A stretch of DNA of 64,000 bases from Motiliproteus sp. MSK22-1 (GCF_001968815.1 NZ_MIEQ01000095.1:1-64000), one strand, 5' to 3'; numbered from the stretch's first letter, positions 7,240 to 15,959 are shown. Numbers and translations: made by a program. The notes: generated by a model not told the origin, from the sequence alone.

Positions 7240-8481
7240 CTAATTAAAACGAGCTGGAGCAAATGGCGCCAGATCGACCGAAGTAGTGATACCTTGTATG
7301 CTTTCACTGATTAACTGGCCGGTTATTGCGCCCAGTGTCAGACCCAGGTGGCCATGACCAAATGCCAGGCTAATCTGGGGATAGTCTTCCAGTGGACCGA
7401 TGACGGGTAATGAATCCGGTGTCGATGGCCGACTTCCGACCCAGGTTGATTTGATCTCAGGGTCTTGGCCCAGCATCACTCTAGCGTGCTCCAGCATGGT
7501 CGTAGTGCACTCAGGATTCAGTGGTGCGTCAGCAGCGGCGAATTCAGCAGTTCCTGCCAGTCGCATGCCATCAGACATCGGTGTCATAAATACCGCTTTA
7601 TCAAGCCAGCCAACCGGTCGGTTAAGCTTCTTGTCACCGGCATTCAATGTCAGATGATAGCCACGTTCACTGACCAGAGGAATATTAACCCTCAGTGCTT
7701 TAAGTAGCATTTTCGATTCCACTCCGGCACAGACTACCAGTTTGTCAAAGCTGATTTCTTGATCTGATAACGTTAAGACAACACTGGTTCCGTTCGGCTT
7801 AATGGCTTGTACTTCATCTTGAAGTAGTATGCCGCCATTTTTTGAAAAGTGGCTGGCATACTGACGGCTAAGGGATACCGGGCTCACAGTAAATCGGGTA
7901 TCCGGATAGAACACACCTCCTGCGTGGAATTCCGCCAGATCAGGCTCAAGCTCTTTCACTTCGTCAGCACTGAGAAACTGTAGGTTAACTCCTTGCTGCT
8001 GACGTTCATGGAGATCTCCTGCCCGCGCGTCACTGAAGCCCGTTTCTGTAGCGAATAAGCCAAGGCAGCCTTGAGATTTAACCAGATCCTGTGATCCAGT
8101 TTCCTGCAGCAGTAACCGATCTGCCTGTTGTGTATTGTGTTGCAAAGCGGTTAATGCCCCTTTGCCACGTTCATAATTAGTTGGAAAGCAGGCTTTGAAA
8201 AAACGCCAGCCATAGGGCATCAGCGAAGGGATATAACTTGCCTGCATCGATAACGGGCTGGTGTTATCCAGCAGCATTCCTGGCATTTTGCGCATCATGG
8301 CAAAACGGGCAAAAGGCAATCGAGCATAGTCAGCAAATAAGCCGGCATTACCGAAAGAGGCCCCCATTCCAGGATCTGCTTTATCGATGAGGGTGACCTG
8401 ATAGCCCGCTCGTAGCAGGCAAAGCGCGGTCGAGAGGCCGACGACACCGGCACCGATTATTCCAATATGTGAGTTCTGCAT
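7240..8481 (-). CDS. FAD-dependent D-amino-acid dehydrogenase-like oxidoreductase
   Basis: This 413-residue protein belongs to the DAO family and resembles the D-amino-acid dehydrogenase small subunit DadA. It starts with the dinucleotide-binding motif GIIGAGVVGLSTA and ends with the family's C-terminal FAD segment (VGSRPSTPDSLPVIGP and GHGHLGLTLG). Such enzymes oxidise D-amino acids to 2-oxo acids at the membrane, passing electrons to quinone. Length fits DadA (about 430). The stop codon TAG is the first three bases of the CTAA target site of the MITE-like element, so insertion left the coding region intact. Divergent from the TTT transporter, which may import the substrate. Exact substrate unknown. 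Confidence 0.85.
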   Translation of the reverse strand: MQNSHIGIIGAGVVGLSTALCLLRAGYQVTLIDKADPGMGASFGNAGLFADYARLPFARFAMMRKMPGMLLDNTSPLSMQASYIPSLMPYGWRFFKACFPTNYERGKGALTALQHNTQQADRLLLQETGSQDLVKSQGCLGLFATETGFSDARAGDLHERQQQGVNLQFLSADEVKELEPDLAEFHAGGVFYPDTRFTVSPVSLSRQYASHFSKNGGILLQDEVQAIKPNGTSVVLTLSDQEISFDKLVVCAGVESKMLLKALRVNIPLVSERGYHLTLNAGDKKLNRPVGWLDKAVFMTPMSDGMRLAGTAEFAAADAPLNPECTTTMLEHARVMLGQDPEIKSTWVGSRPSTPDSLPVIGPLEDYPQISLAFGHGHLGLTLGAITGQLISESIQGITTSVDLAPFAPARFN

Positions 8482-9118
8482 AGTCAGGTTACGTGGTGGG
8501 TCTCATGTTGTTGTTATAGGCGACTGCTTCGTAAGGTGGTTCTGGTCGAGTTTTGATAAAACTATTATTTCCTCTGCAAACATAATCGCAAATCGAATTT
8601 TCTTACCAAGTCATCAGTTATTTTTATATAAGTAGGGATCTGGCAAGACAGATATCAAACTGAAGCAAATGAAAATCTTTCGTGAAGTTCAACTAAGCGA
8701 CTAGGTTTTCCATTCCGTCAACCCGACTTCCAAGACTCAGAAGATAGTCAATATGATGATCAGATCGGAATAGCAACTCTGCCTATCCCGATCCATCGAG
8801 GATGAGTCTCTTGTCTGTGCCCTAAGGCGGAAATAAAGCCGCCCCAACTTTTTGATTTCTATGTTTGAGTCGGTGTCTGCACGGAGAAATCCGTTTCTAT
8901 AAGCGGCACTAAAAACATAAGAAAAACTTATGAAATCAGAAATTTTTTCGAATTGCATATATGTTTGGCTGATTTACACTGAATAAAACCAGGCATCCTT
9001 AACATCATCGGTTCAATCATGAATTGATCATAAGCTGACCGCTATCGTTGCCCTGAACAATGCCAATGAAAGCTTAAAGCACTGGCAAAGTAAGAATAAA
9101 AATAATTTAGGAGGAACA
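8482..9118. other. Intergenic region between divergent D-amino-acid dehydrogenase-like and tctB genes
   Basis: This 637-bp region should contain the promoters of both divergent transcription units and sites for the LysR regulator at 12598. I could not fix -35/-10 boxes with confidence. The only clear signal is the ribosome site TAGGAGGAACA just before tctB. A 73-codon minus-strand open frame at 8737-8958 shows no motif or ribosome site and was not called. Confidence 0.5.
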
Positions 9119-9586
9119 ATGGATAGAAGAAAACTTGATGTCGTTCTATCGACCATCTTAATCATTGCCTCACTGATCATATTGACCGATGACACCTTAG
9201 TAGAAGGGGGGGCAGAGTCTGATCTTGGATCTATGTTTTTGCCCAGGATTGCCGCGGGTTTAATTATCATTTTCTCAGCAACCATCGGTATCCAGTCTCT
9301 TCGCAGGCTTCTTAAGCGAACTGAAATTGATAGTTTAGAACGAATTGTTACGGATGGATTCTCAGGTATTTTTATCTATATCGGGATTTTTATCGCCTAT
9401 TGGCTGATCGTACCCCATGCCGGTTTTCTAATGACCACCCCTTTTGTCATGTTCAGCGTTGCGCTGCTCCTCGGCGGACGTAATTGGGTGCCATTGATAG
9501 CCTTGTCCGTTGTTACGCCGGTTCTGGTTTTCTACGGTTCCAGTCATTTTCTGCGGGTTTTTCTGCCCACTTGGACGCTATCCTGA
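9119..9586 (+). CDS. TctB-family small membrane subunit of a tripartite tricarboxylate transporter
   Basis: A 155-residue membrane protein with about four hydrophobic segments (starting VVLSTILIIASLIIL, later FIYIGIFIAYWLI and LIALSVVTPVLVFYG). Size and topology fit TctB, the small integral subunit of TTT transporters. The paired segment SDLGSMFLPRIAAGLIIIFS is typical of the family. It is first in a tctB-tctA-tctC order, 12 bp from tctA. The start has a near-perfect ribosome site AGGAGG. It forms the membrane complex with TctA in the inner membrane and works with the periplasmic TctC. Confidence 0.85.
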   Translation: MDRRKLDVVLSTILIIASLIILTDDTLVEGGAESDLGSMFLPRIAAGLIIIFSATIGIQSLRRLLKRTEIDSLERIVTDGFSGIFIYIGIFIAYWLIVPHAGFLMTTPFVMFSVALLLGGRNWVPLIALSVVTPVLVFYGSSHFLRVFLPTWTLS

Positions 9587-9598
9587 GGGGGAAATGAC

Positions 9599-11158
9599 AT
9601 GCTTGATAATATTCTAGGTGGTTTTGCTTCAATCTTTGCTGTAGGTCCCATTTTAGGCATTATTGCCGGCGTTATGATCGGCATTATCTTTGGGGCTATC
9701 CCTGGTATTTCGGCCATCATGGCGATAGCAATTATTTTGCCGCTCACATTTTACGTGGATCCCATCATTGGTATAACCATGCTTTTGGCGGTGTATAAAG
9801 CTGGTATATATGGGGGCTCCATATCAGCCATTCTGATCAATACTCCAGGTGCTGCTGCATCCTTCCTTACCGCTGTTGACGGACATGCGCTGACAAAGGC
9901 AGGTAAGGCCGGGAAAGCACTCGATATCTCTTTGTATTCGTCAATTTCCGGCGAAATGCTTGCCACTCTTGTGCTTATCTTTGTTGCCGCTCCCATCTCG
10001 GCTATTTCTTTACAAGCTGGGCCTGTTGAAAAGGTTTTTCTGCTGCTGTTTGCTTTCACTGTGATTGGTTCGCTGGCGGGTGAGTCTATACCTCGTGGCT
10101 TGCTCTCGTGCTGTCTGGGTATGCTGTTCGCTATGGTAGGCATGTCGACAATTACCGGGGCCTCTCGTTTCACTTTTGGTTATACCGAGCTCATGGCGGG
10201 ATTCACCTTTACTCCTATGCTGATTGGTATATTAGTGATGCCTGAAGTTATTAATACCATTAGGCGCAGGAAAGTCCCACATCATGAGATGGCGATAACC
10301 CGGTCTCCCAATCCCGCTGATAATCGAATCAGTTGGAAAGAGTTTCGTTCAGTCTTTGGTACTGTTCTGAAATCCAGCGGAATTGGGACCTTTATCGGTG
10401 CTTTACCTGGCCTGGGTTCAAGTACAGCTGCTTTTATTGCCTATGGAGAGGCAAAACGGACCACTAAAAAGCCGGAGGAATACGGCAAAGGATCTGTGGA
10501 AGGCATTGCTGCAGCAGAATCAGCTAACAATGCGGTTTGCGGGTCGAGTCTAATTCCGATGTTAACCCTGAGTATTCCAGGGGATGATGTAGCGGCCTTG
10601 TTGATGGGGGCCTTTCTCATCCATGGTTTAACTCCAGGGCCTATGATCTTTTTCGAGCATCCAGACACGATTTACGCCATTTTTGCCGGCTTCCTGATCA
10701 CCGATCTGTTCTTGCTGGGCATTGCCAAAGCGGGCTTTAAATCCTTTGTTAAAATTGCCTCGCTGCGTCGCTACTACATATTCCCTTGTGTGACCGTATT
10801 TGCTTTTGCCGGTGCTTTCACTGCCGGCCAAAATATGGACGACATTCTGGTACTGATTGTCTTTACGGTATTGGGCTACTCAATGCGCCTCGTTGGTCTT
10901 AATCCTGCGGTATTCATCATTGGCTTTATCCTAACGCCGTTTCTTGAGCAGAACCTCGACCAAGCGATATCGATTGTCGGTACTGACTACCATCTTTTCT
11001 TTGCTTCACCTTTTTCATGGGTGTTTATCGCCCTGTCGATATTCTTTGTTTATTCCAGCATCCGCATGCGAAAGAAAGCGGCAAATAATGCCGCAGATGG
11101 AATAACCAAGAATCCGTCAGCAACGACCTCAGGGGAAGCCGTTCAAATACCCAAATGA
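9599..11158 (+). CDS. TctA-family large membrane subunit of a tripartite tricarboxylate transporter
   Basis: A 519-residue, 10-12 segment permease of the TctA family, the sodium- or proton-coupled translocating subunit. Diagnostic stretches include IFGAIPGISAIMAIAIILPLT near the start, GIYGGSISAILINTPG, and the second copy GALPGLGSSTAAFIAYGEAKR with GSSLIPMLTLSIPGDDVAALLMGAFL. The two halves reflect the known inverted repeat of the family. Length is as expected (about 500). The start is ATG at 9599, right after the tctB stop, with GAGGGGGAAATGAC as ribosome site. Substrate is set by the partner TctC and cannot be read from this sequence. Confidence 0.92.
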   Translation: MLDNILGGFASIFAVGPILGIIAGVMIGIIFGAIPGISAIMAIAIILPLTFYVDPIIGITMLLAVYKAGIYGGSISAILINTPGAAASFLTAVDGHALTKAGKAGKALDISLYSSISGEMLATLVLIFVAAPISAISLQAGPVEKVFLLLFAFTVIGSLAGESIPRGLLSCCLGMLFAMVGMSTITGASRFTFGYTELMAGFTFTPMLIGILVMPEVINTIRRRKVPHHEMAITRSPNPADNRISWKEFRSVFGTVLKSSGIGTFIGALPGLGSSTAAFIAYGEAKRTTKKPEEYGKGSVEGIAAAESANNAVCGSSLIPMLTLSIPGDDVAALLMGAFLIHGLTPGPMIFFEHPDTIYAIFAGFLITDLFLLGIAKAGFKSFVKIASLRRYYIFPCVTVFAFAGAFTAGQNMDDILVLIVFTVLGYSMRLVGLNPAVFIIGFILTPFLEQNLDQAISIVGTDYHLFFASPFSWVFIALSIFFVYSSIRMRKKAANNAADGITKNPSATTSGEAVQIPK

Positions 11159-11195
11159 TAAAGAACCCCTCTTCACAGGGCGGTCGATCTTGTCT

Positions 11196-11220
11196 CAACA
11201 TTTCGGTCTCAAAAATGTTG
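11196..11220 (+). promoter_or_regulatory. Hairpin between tctA and tctC
   Basis: CAACATTT (11196-11203) pairs with AAATGTTG (11213-11220) around a 9-base loop. It lies in the 126-bp gap between tctA and tctC. A stem here could protect or process the mRNA so that the binding protein is made in excess, a common arrangement; this role is inference. Confidence 0.35.
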
Positions 11221-11284
11221 AAACAGCTCTACAACACTGTGCAGATCATAAAACCTAGCTAAAAATAACTCTTAGGAATTTAAT

Positions 11285-12232
11285 ATGAACAAGCCAACCA
11301 AATCACTATTAACTTTTATTGGAGCATTGGCAGTCAGTTTTTCTGCGGGGTCAGCGCTTGCTGCATATCCTGAAAAGCCGATCAATGTCATCGTACCTTA
11401 TGGTGCAGGTGGTGACTCTGACCTGACCACTCGAATCTGGGCCGATGCGGTAGAAGAGGAGTTGGGTGTTCCCGTTGTGGTCATCAACAAAGCGGGCGGC
11501 GGCGGTGTTGTCGGAACCTCTTTCGTAGCTAATTCCAAAAAAGACGGTTATACACTTATAAATGCTGGACTAGGTAACATGCTGGTAACGCCTAACTTCA
11601 GTAAAACACCTTACGATTTTGATAGCTTTGAGCCGGTTGTAAAGATGACGGCCGTCCCATTGGCGGTGGTTGTATCAAAAGACAGCCCGTACAAAAACTT
11701 TGATCAGTTCGTGCTTGCTGCAAAAGAAAAGCGCATCACCCAGGGCTCCTGGGGTGCCTCTTCATCGGGTACGATTCTGGCGAACATTATCGCAGATCAG
11801 ATGGGTTACCAGCCAAAGTATGTTCACTCCAATACCACGGCAGCTTCCATGGTGTCAGTCGTTGGCGGTCATATCGATTCGGCGGTTTCATTTCCTCCAG
11901 CCTTTGGACCACATGTTAAATCCGGCCGTGCTGTTGCACTCGTGATGAACCAGAAAATGGATCAGTTTCCAGGTGTTCCAACTTTCGAATCCTACGGCAT
12001 CAAGGGTAGTTTTGAAGGCTGGTCTGGTATCTTTGCCCCTAAGGGTGTGCCTCAGGAAGTGGTTGAAAAGCTGACTGCTGCAACGATCAAAATCATGAAA
12101 AAACAACAGGTTCTCAAGGCCTATGAAAATATCGGTGCGGTTGTAGATTTCCGTCATGGTAGTGACTGGGTTGCGGACATGAAAGTTACTTATGAGGTTA
12201 TGAAAGATGCGGCTGGCAAAATTAAGAAATAG
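11285..12232 (+). CDS. TctC/Bug-family periplasmic solute-binding protein
   Basis: A 315-residue exported protein. The signal peptide is clear (TKSLLTFIGALAVSFSAGSALA, cleavage before AYPEKP). The mature part opens with YPEKPINVIVPYGAGGDSDLTTRIWAD and VVINKAGGGGVVGTSFVA, hallmarks of Bug-type binding proteins that deliver carboxylates or amino-acid-like acids to TctAB. An AxxDxxA-type ligand loop is not obvious to me. It is the third gene of the TTT operon. Given the racemase and D-amino-acid oxidoreductase nearby, the ligand may be an acidic amino acid or related carboxylate (inference). Confidence 0.9.
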   Translation: MNKPTKSLLTFIGALAVSFSAGSALAAYPEKPINVIVPYGAGGDSDLTTRIWADAVEEELGVPVVVINKAGGGGVVGTSFVANSKKDGYTLINAGLGNMLVTPNFSKTPYDFDSFEPVVKMTAVPLAVVVSKDSPYKNFDQFVLAAKEKRITQGSWGASSSGTILANIIADQMGYQPKYVHSNTTAASMVSVVGGHIDSAVSFPPAFGPHVKSGRAVALVMNQKMDQFPGVPTFESYGIKGSFEGWSGIFAPKGVPQEVVEKLTAATIKIMKKQQVLKAYENIGAVVDFRHGSDWVADMKVTYEVMKDAAGKIKK

Positions 12233-12314
12233 TATATAAACACGATATTTGACGATGTTTGATATTGATAATCTTGCAGATAAGTAGGTTCTCCTAACCG
12301 CTTTGTCCATCACT

Positions 12315-12368
12315 CTGTAAAATCTGGCTAAAGTATTTGGACTGGCTGGGTTTTACAGGGTTTTTTTG
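12315..12368 (+). terminator. Probable rho-independent terminator after tctC
   Basis: CTGTAAAA (12315-12322) pairs with TTTTACAG (12351-12358), followed by GGTTTTTTTG. The 28-base loop can pair further internally. Position, 83 bp after the tctC stop, fits. The rest of the 365-bp gap 12233-12597 is AT-rich and should hold the promoter of the LysR gene; no box was fixed. Confidence 0.6.
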
Positions 12369-12597
12369 TTTTCTGATGGATAAGCCTATTGCTGCATTTA
12401 TCCGCTGAATTGAGGATGAGGTTACCTTCCTGTTGAGGTTGTCGCTAGGTCGATACCTTGAATTTACCTTCCAGTATTTTTTATTTGAGTATTGATATGA
12501 TCAATGTTTATGCTTACGAACATAATTTGTGAGCGTTTTTTTTAAAGGTTCATCAGATAAATTAATATAAAGGTGTAGTTAACATAAAGGTGTAATA

Positions 12598-13530
12598 ATG
12601 AACCTCCGTCAAATGGAAGCATTTCGTGCGGTGATGCTGACTGGTTCGGTATCGCAAGCTGCCAAACAGCTGTTCCGGACCCAACCCGCGGTAAGCATGG
12701 TGATTAGTTCACTGGAGGAGCAGATCGGTTTTCAGTTGTTCGAGCGCCGCAAAAAAAGACTTTATGCAACACCCGAAGCCAAGTATTTGTATGCAGAGAT
12801 TGAGGAAATTTTCTCTCGTATCAACGATGTCAGCCAGACGTTACAGGATATTCAGAATAAGCAGTATGGCTTTCTGCGCATTGGTTGCATGCCTGGGCCG
12901 TCCAATTTTTTTATGCCAGATCTTGTAGCAGATTTTCTTGAGGAACATCCAAAAATTCAGGCTTCGTTGCAGACTCGTACTTCGAATTCAGTGCGAGAAT
13001 GGGTAGCCTCAGGGCAATATGATATCGGTCTCTCAGAAATAACCGAACTTGATCCGGCCATTGATAAGGAGCTGTTCGCGCTTCCTTGTCTGTGTGCTCT
13101 ACCGGCGGACCATCCTCTTGCTAACGAAGCGGTTATCACACCCTCTCTACTTGATGCTGAACCCATGATTACCCTTCACCCGGACCATATGATCTTTCGT
13201 GCCTTGCAGCAGTTGTTCGAATCAACCGGTCATTTGATGAATGTTCGGCTACAGACACGCTTCTTTATCCCCGCATTACGGCTTGTGGAACGCCGTATGG
13301 GTGTCTGTGTTATGGACCCCATTTCGGTGGCCAGTTACTGCTCATATGCACAGCCAGGCAAGGTCGTATTTCGCCCTTTTACTCCTGAGGTTCTACTTAA
13401 GATAGGTATTTTGTTTCCCGCTAACAGCGTCAGGTCCCGCATCACTCAAGAATTTGCCGAGCAGTTACGTCGGAAAATCATCGCACTTGATGAGCAGCCC
13501 GAGCAATTGTTGAGTTGGGGGCAACTCTGA
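12598..13530 (+). CDS. LysR-family transcriptional regulator
   Basis: A 310-residue LTTR. The N-terminal winged helix-turn-helix is classical: MNLRQMEAFRAVMLTGSVSQ, AAKQLFRTQPAVSMVISSLE, then LFERRKKRLYATPEA. Residues about 90-300 form the periplasmic-binding-like effector domain. It starts at ATG 12598 after AAAGGTGTAATA. It sits directly downstream of the TTT operon, same strand, and is the obvious candidate regulator of that operon and of the divergent racemase and dehydrogenase genes. No LTTR box was confirmed. Confidence 0.9.
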   Translation: MNLRQMEAFRAVMLTGSVSQAAKQLFRTQPAVSMVISSLEEQIGFQLFERRKKRLYATPEAKYLYAEIEEIFSRINDVSQTLQDIQNKQYGFLRIGCMPGPSNFFMPDLVADFLEEHPKIQASLQTRTSNSVREWVASGQYDIGLSEITELDPAIDKELFALPCLCALPADHPLANEAVITPSLLDAEPMITLHPDHMIFRALQQLFESTGHLMNVRLQTRFFIPALRLVERRMGVCVMDPISVASYCSYAQPGKVVFRPFTPEVLLKIGILFPANSVRSRITQEFAEQLRRKIIALDEQPEQLLSWGQL

Positions 13531-13536
13531 TTCTTT

Positions 13537-13552
13537 CTTGTTCGTGGGTTCC
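13537..13552 (-). repeat. Solitary copy of the MITE terminal repeat
   Basis: CTTGTTCGTGGGTTCC matches the right terminal repeat of the MITE-like element (7224-7239) at 15 of 16 positions. It lies just after the LysR stop, in the 185-bp gap before the metallopeptidase cassette. No partner end was found to its left. Confidence 0.5.
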
Positions 13553-13715
13553 TTCGTTTGGCTGCTCGCTATTCTTTTTTGACAGTGCCTTACGACGGAA
13601 TATGCAGCAGGATGATCCGATGATAATAGCAGCCCCGCCGTATGGATATCCGGTATCTTTTTCGTTTTGTCTCTTAGCAACCTTCAGAGGAACGGGAGTC
13701 GCTCCTATCAGGGAA

Positions 13716-14234
13716 TCAGTCTTCAATAGTCTCTACTTCCCGACTGTCTAAATCCAGTTCGAATCGTTGTCCTCGCTCATTTTCAATCTTCAGTCGATTG
13801 CTGAACCAGCTGGAGCAGATTTTGGTTATAAATACGTCCTGTTTGTCTGCTTCCATTTCCTTGTTGTATTGAACATCATAAATTTTCTGAAGCCATAGCT
13901 CCTCACCACTGGATTCCTGAATAGCGAGGATATAGCCACCATTCTGACCAAGGTTTCGCTCTTTACCCCAGCGCAATGCCCGATACTGGATTCCATCCAC
14001 TGTTACCGATGGCAAGGGGGCTGGTTCCAGATACCGTTTTTTACTGGGTTTTTCCTCCGCTGTTGCGGCTGTGCTGGAGGCATCGACTGGAGTTGTTTGC
14101 GCCCACGCGGGCGATGGCAAAGAGAATGTGGTGATCAGAGCGAGCAAGACAAGAGAGAACGACGGGTGTTTTTTAGATATCGCAGTGATACGGCTGTTCA
14201 AGGGGGAGGGTCGGTCTGTCTTCGAGTGACTCAT
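13716..14234 (-). CDS. Exported protein of unknown function, paralogue of the adjacent 109-residue protein
   Basis: This 172-residue protein has a long N-region and a signal peptide (FSLVLLALITTFSLPSPAWA, likely cleaved before QTTP near residue 46), a low-complexity linker, then a 100-residue domain. That domain is clearly homologous to the next gene: both have GIxYxALxWGxERxLGQNGGYI, SGxELWxxKIYxVxY, DKQDVFITK and NERGxxxxxDLxxREV. The domain family is not known to me. The start overlaps the previous stop by 4 bp (ATGA), so translation is coupled. It is last in a cassette led by a metallopeptidase. An inhibitor or immunity role in the periplasm is a possibility, not shown. Confidence 0.75.
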   Translation of the reverse strand: MSHSKTDRPSPLNSRITAISKKHPSFSLVLLALITTFSLPSPAWAQTTPVDASSTAATAEEKPSKKRYLEPAPLPSVTVDGIQYRALRWGKERNLGQNGGYILAIQESSGEELWLQKIYDVQYNKEMEADKQDVFITKICSSWFSNRLKIENERGQRFELDLDSREVETIED

Positions 14235-14560
14235 TTCTGAGTTACCTCCCGGGTCTTTAAATCTACCCGGTATTGTTCACCTCGCTCATTTTTTACCTTG
14301 AGTTGATTGCTAATCCAGCTCAGAGACAGCTTGGTTATAAAGACATCCTGTTTGTCCTGCTCCATATCATTATCATAGTCGACGTTATAGATTTTCAATA
14401 TCCAGAGTTCATCTCCGGAGTTTTCGTCGAAGGCGATAATATAGCCACCGTTCTGGCCCAGATCTCTTTCTCGGCCCCATACCAGTGCTTCGTACCTGAT
14501 GCCTGCTTTACTGACCGGTTTTACCGGATCCGGCGCTTTGCGTTTCTTGTGAATGGCCAT
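14231..14560 (-). CDS. Small cytoplasmic protein of unknown function, paralogue of the adjacent exported protein
   Basis: A 109-residue protein without signal peptide, starting MAIHKKRKAPDP. From residue 20 it consists of the same domain as the neighbouring exported protein, with conserved GRERDLGQNGGYII, SGDELWILKIYNV, DKQDVFITK and a matching NERG motif. The pair looks like an old tandem duplication in which one copy gained a signal peptide. It lies 67 bp after the metallopeptidase gene and overlaps the next gene by 4 bp, so the three form one operon. If the peptidase is toxic or secreted, this copy could guard the cytoplasm; this is speculation from arrangement only. Confidence 0.75.
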   Translation of the reverse strand: MAIHKKRKAPDPVKPVSKAGIRYEALVWGRERDLGQNGGYIIAFDENSGDELWILKIYNVDYDNDMEQDKQDVFITKLSLSWISNQLKVKNERGEQYRVDLKTREVTQK

Positions 14561-14627
14561 GATCTGTCCTCCTGCCTGTTAGCCACTAATCCCTTGATCC
14601 ATTCAGATGGCCTGCTATTGTGGCTGA

Positions 14628-15677
14628 CTACATTTTTCCAGCCAATGCTTTTTTGCGGTCGTTGGCAGAAAGCATACCCTTCAGATCGACGCAGAAATAG
14701 GCCCAGCTATCGGCATTATTGGTGGCTTTGGCAAATGTAAATGTGCTGTCCGGCTTAAGACCAATACCGGCTACATCCGCAGAAGAGCCGTCGTCGTAAC
14801 GGTTATCGTCGGTTTTGATCTCCCGATGCGATACTTCATGTACCAGTGTTAATACACATTGCCATAGCTTACCTGAGTTGCTGCTGGCTTTGAGAAAAGC
14901 GTTTTGAATATAAACCACATTCATACGTTCGGTTGAATAGACAAATCCCCAGTCCTTCCAGCCGCCTGAAGTACGGTCCGTGGGTTCATCGGACAACACC
15001 AGCTTAGTGGAACCGAGCATGGCGGCTATTTTTGTGAAGCCGGTCCCCATGGTTGCCATTTTAGCCTTCATTACGGCATCGGTCGTGTTACCGTCATCAA
15101 ACCATTTTTTAAATGTTGCAGTGGTGGTGTCATCGGGTTTTCCCAGTTTGCTGGCAGCAAACTGACAACTGGCCTTGGCCTGATGCAGTGCGGTGCACAT
15201 GGTTTTGCGATTGTTTTCTGTATAGACTTCCTTTTCGCTCTTTAACTTAGCCTTGATATCCTTTTCCGCTCCGCTTATTTCATCGAAAACCCACTTGGAG
15301 TAGGCTTTGGGTGTTGCCAGAATCCAGACACTTTGTGCGCCTGTCTTCTCTGCCCGGTAGAAGTGTTTGAGCATCTTAATGGCGGCGCAGCGATCTGCCA
15401 GTTTAGCCTTGGAGCTGTCATTGCTGGCCGCTTCCACAATGGTTTTTTCCACGCCGCTACCGAGAAAAAATGATGCAAATGCGCCACGGTTATTTTCTGC
15501 CAGCTTCTCCCGCAGTTTGTCCAGACCGGCCGCATGTGCGCTGTTGGGTCCATCGGCAGCAAGCAAGGGTGATATTTCCGTTTTAAGAAATTTCTGCCAA
15601 TCTTTTTCATATTTGGCATCAGTCACCACTTCTGCCCGTAATTTATCGTATGCTTGAGTAAACTTGTTCATTGCCAT
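14628..15677 (-). CDS. Aspzincin (M35-like) zinc metallopeptidase
   Basis: A 349-residue protein with a metallopeptidase core in its C-terminal third. HEVSH at 280-284 (preceded by QCVLTLV) gives HExxH, and KTDDNRYDD follows with the third-ligand aspartates of aspzincins (GTxxDxxYG type). NADSWAYF further on matches the conserved NADSY/F element of M35 and lysine-specific endopeptidases. The first 150 residues are helical, rich in lysine and alanine, and unrecognised. No signal peptide is seen, unlike classic secreted deuterolysins, so export would need another route (for example a type VI system) or the protein acts inside. It leads an operon with two paralogous small proteins. Confidence 0.8.
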   Translation of the reverse strand: MAMNKFTQAYDKLRAEVVTDAKYEKDWQKFLKTEISPLLAADGPNSAHAAGLDKLREKLAENNRGAFASFFLGSGVEKTIVEAASNDSSKAKLADRCAAIKMLKHFYRAEKTGAQSVWILATPKAYSKWVFDEISGAEKDIKAKLKSEKEVYTENNRKTMCTALHQAKASCQFAASKLGKPDDTTTATFKKWFDDGNTTDAVMKAKMATMGTGFTKIAAMLGSTKLVLSDEPTDRTSGGWKDWGFVYSTERMNVVYIQNAFLKASSNSGKLWQCVLTLVHEVSHREIKTDDNRYDDGSSADVAGIGLKPDSTFTFAKATNNADSWAYFCVDLKGMLSANDRKKALAGKM

Positions 15678-15701
15678 GATAAACCCTCCTCCCTGGTATG
15701 A

Positions 15702-15720
15702 GAGAACCCACGGACAAGTC
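15702..15720 (+). repeat. Second solitary copy of the MITE terminal repeat
   Basis: This sequence (AGAACCCACGGACAAGTCT-like, 15702-15720) matches the MITE left terminal repeat at about 16 of 19 positions. It stands 25 bp upstream of the metallopeptidase start. With the copy at 13537-13552 it brackets the three-gene cassette, but the outer faces of both repeats point toward the cassette. Confidence 0.45.
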
Positions 15721-15959
15721 TCCCGGGCGTCAGGCTGAGACCACCATCGACTTATTCGCAGATTACCTCAGGTCAGTATAGGGCAGGATCAGATGGGCTG
15801 CGTGTGGAGGATAAGATTCAGATGACTATTTATCCGAACCTGTGCAAGCGCTGCTGTATTTCGTCAGAAATTATCCCGTATGTTGGACTCATTATCCGTT
15901 TAATCTGCGTTATTGAGCGGTCGGATCTTTATTTACGGAGACAAATCTGCGGTTTATGG

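Noticed and set aside
8737-8958. 73-codon minus-strand frame in the gap before tctB
   Set aside because: No ribosome site, no motif, odd composition; likely chance.
11888-12313. 141-codon minus-strand frame opposite tctC
   Set aside because: Mostly antisense to a well-supported gene, with no motif or start signal.
13553-15701. A transposon bounded by the repeats at 13537 and 15702
   Set aside because: Compared with the complete MITE, the outer tips of both repeats face the cassette, so they cannot be its ends; no target duplication was seen.
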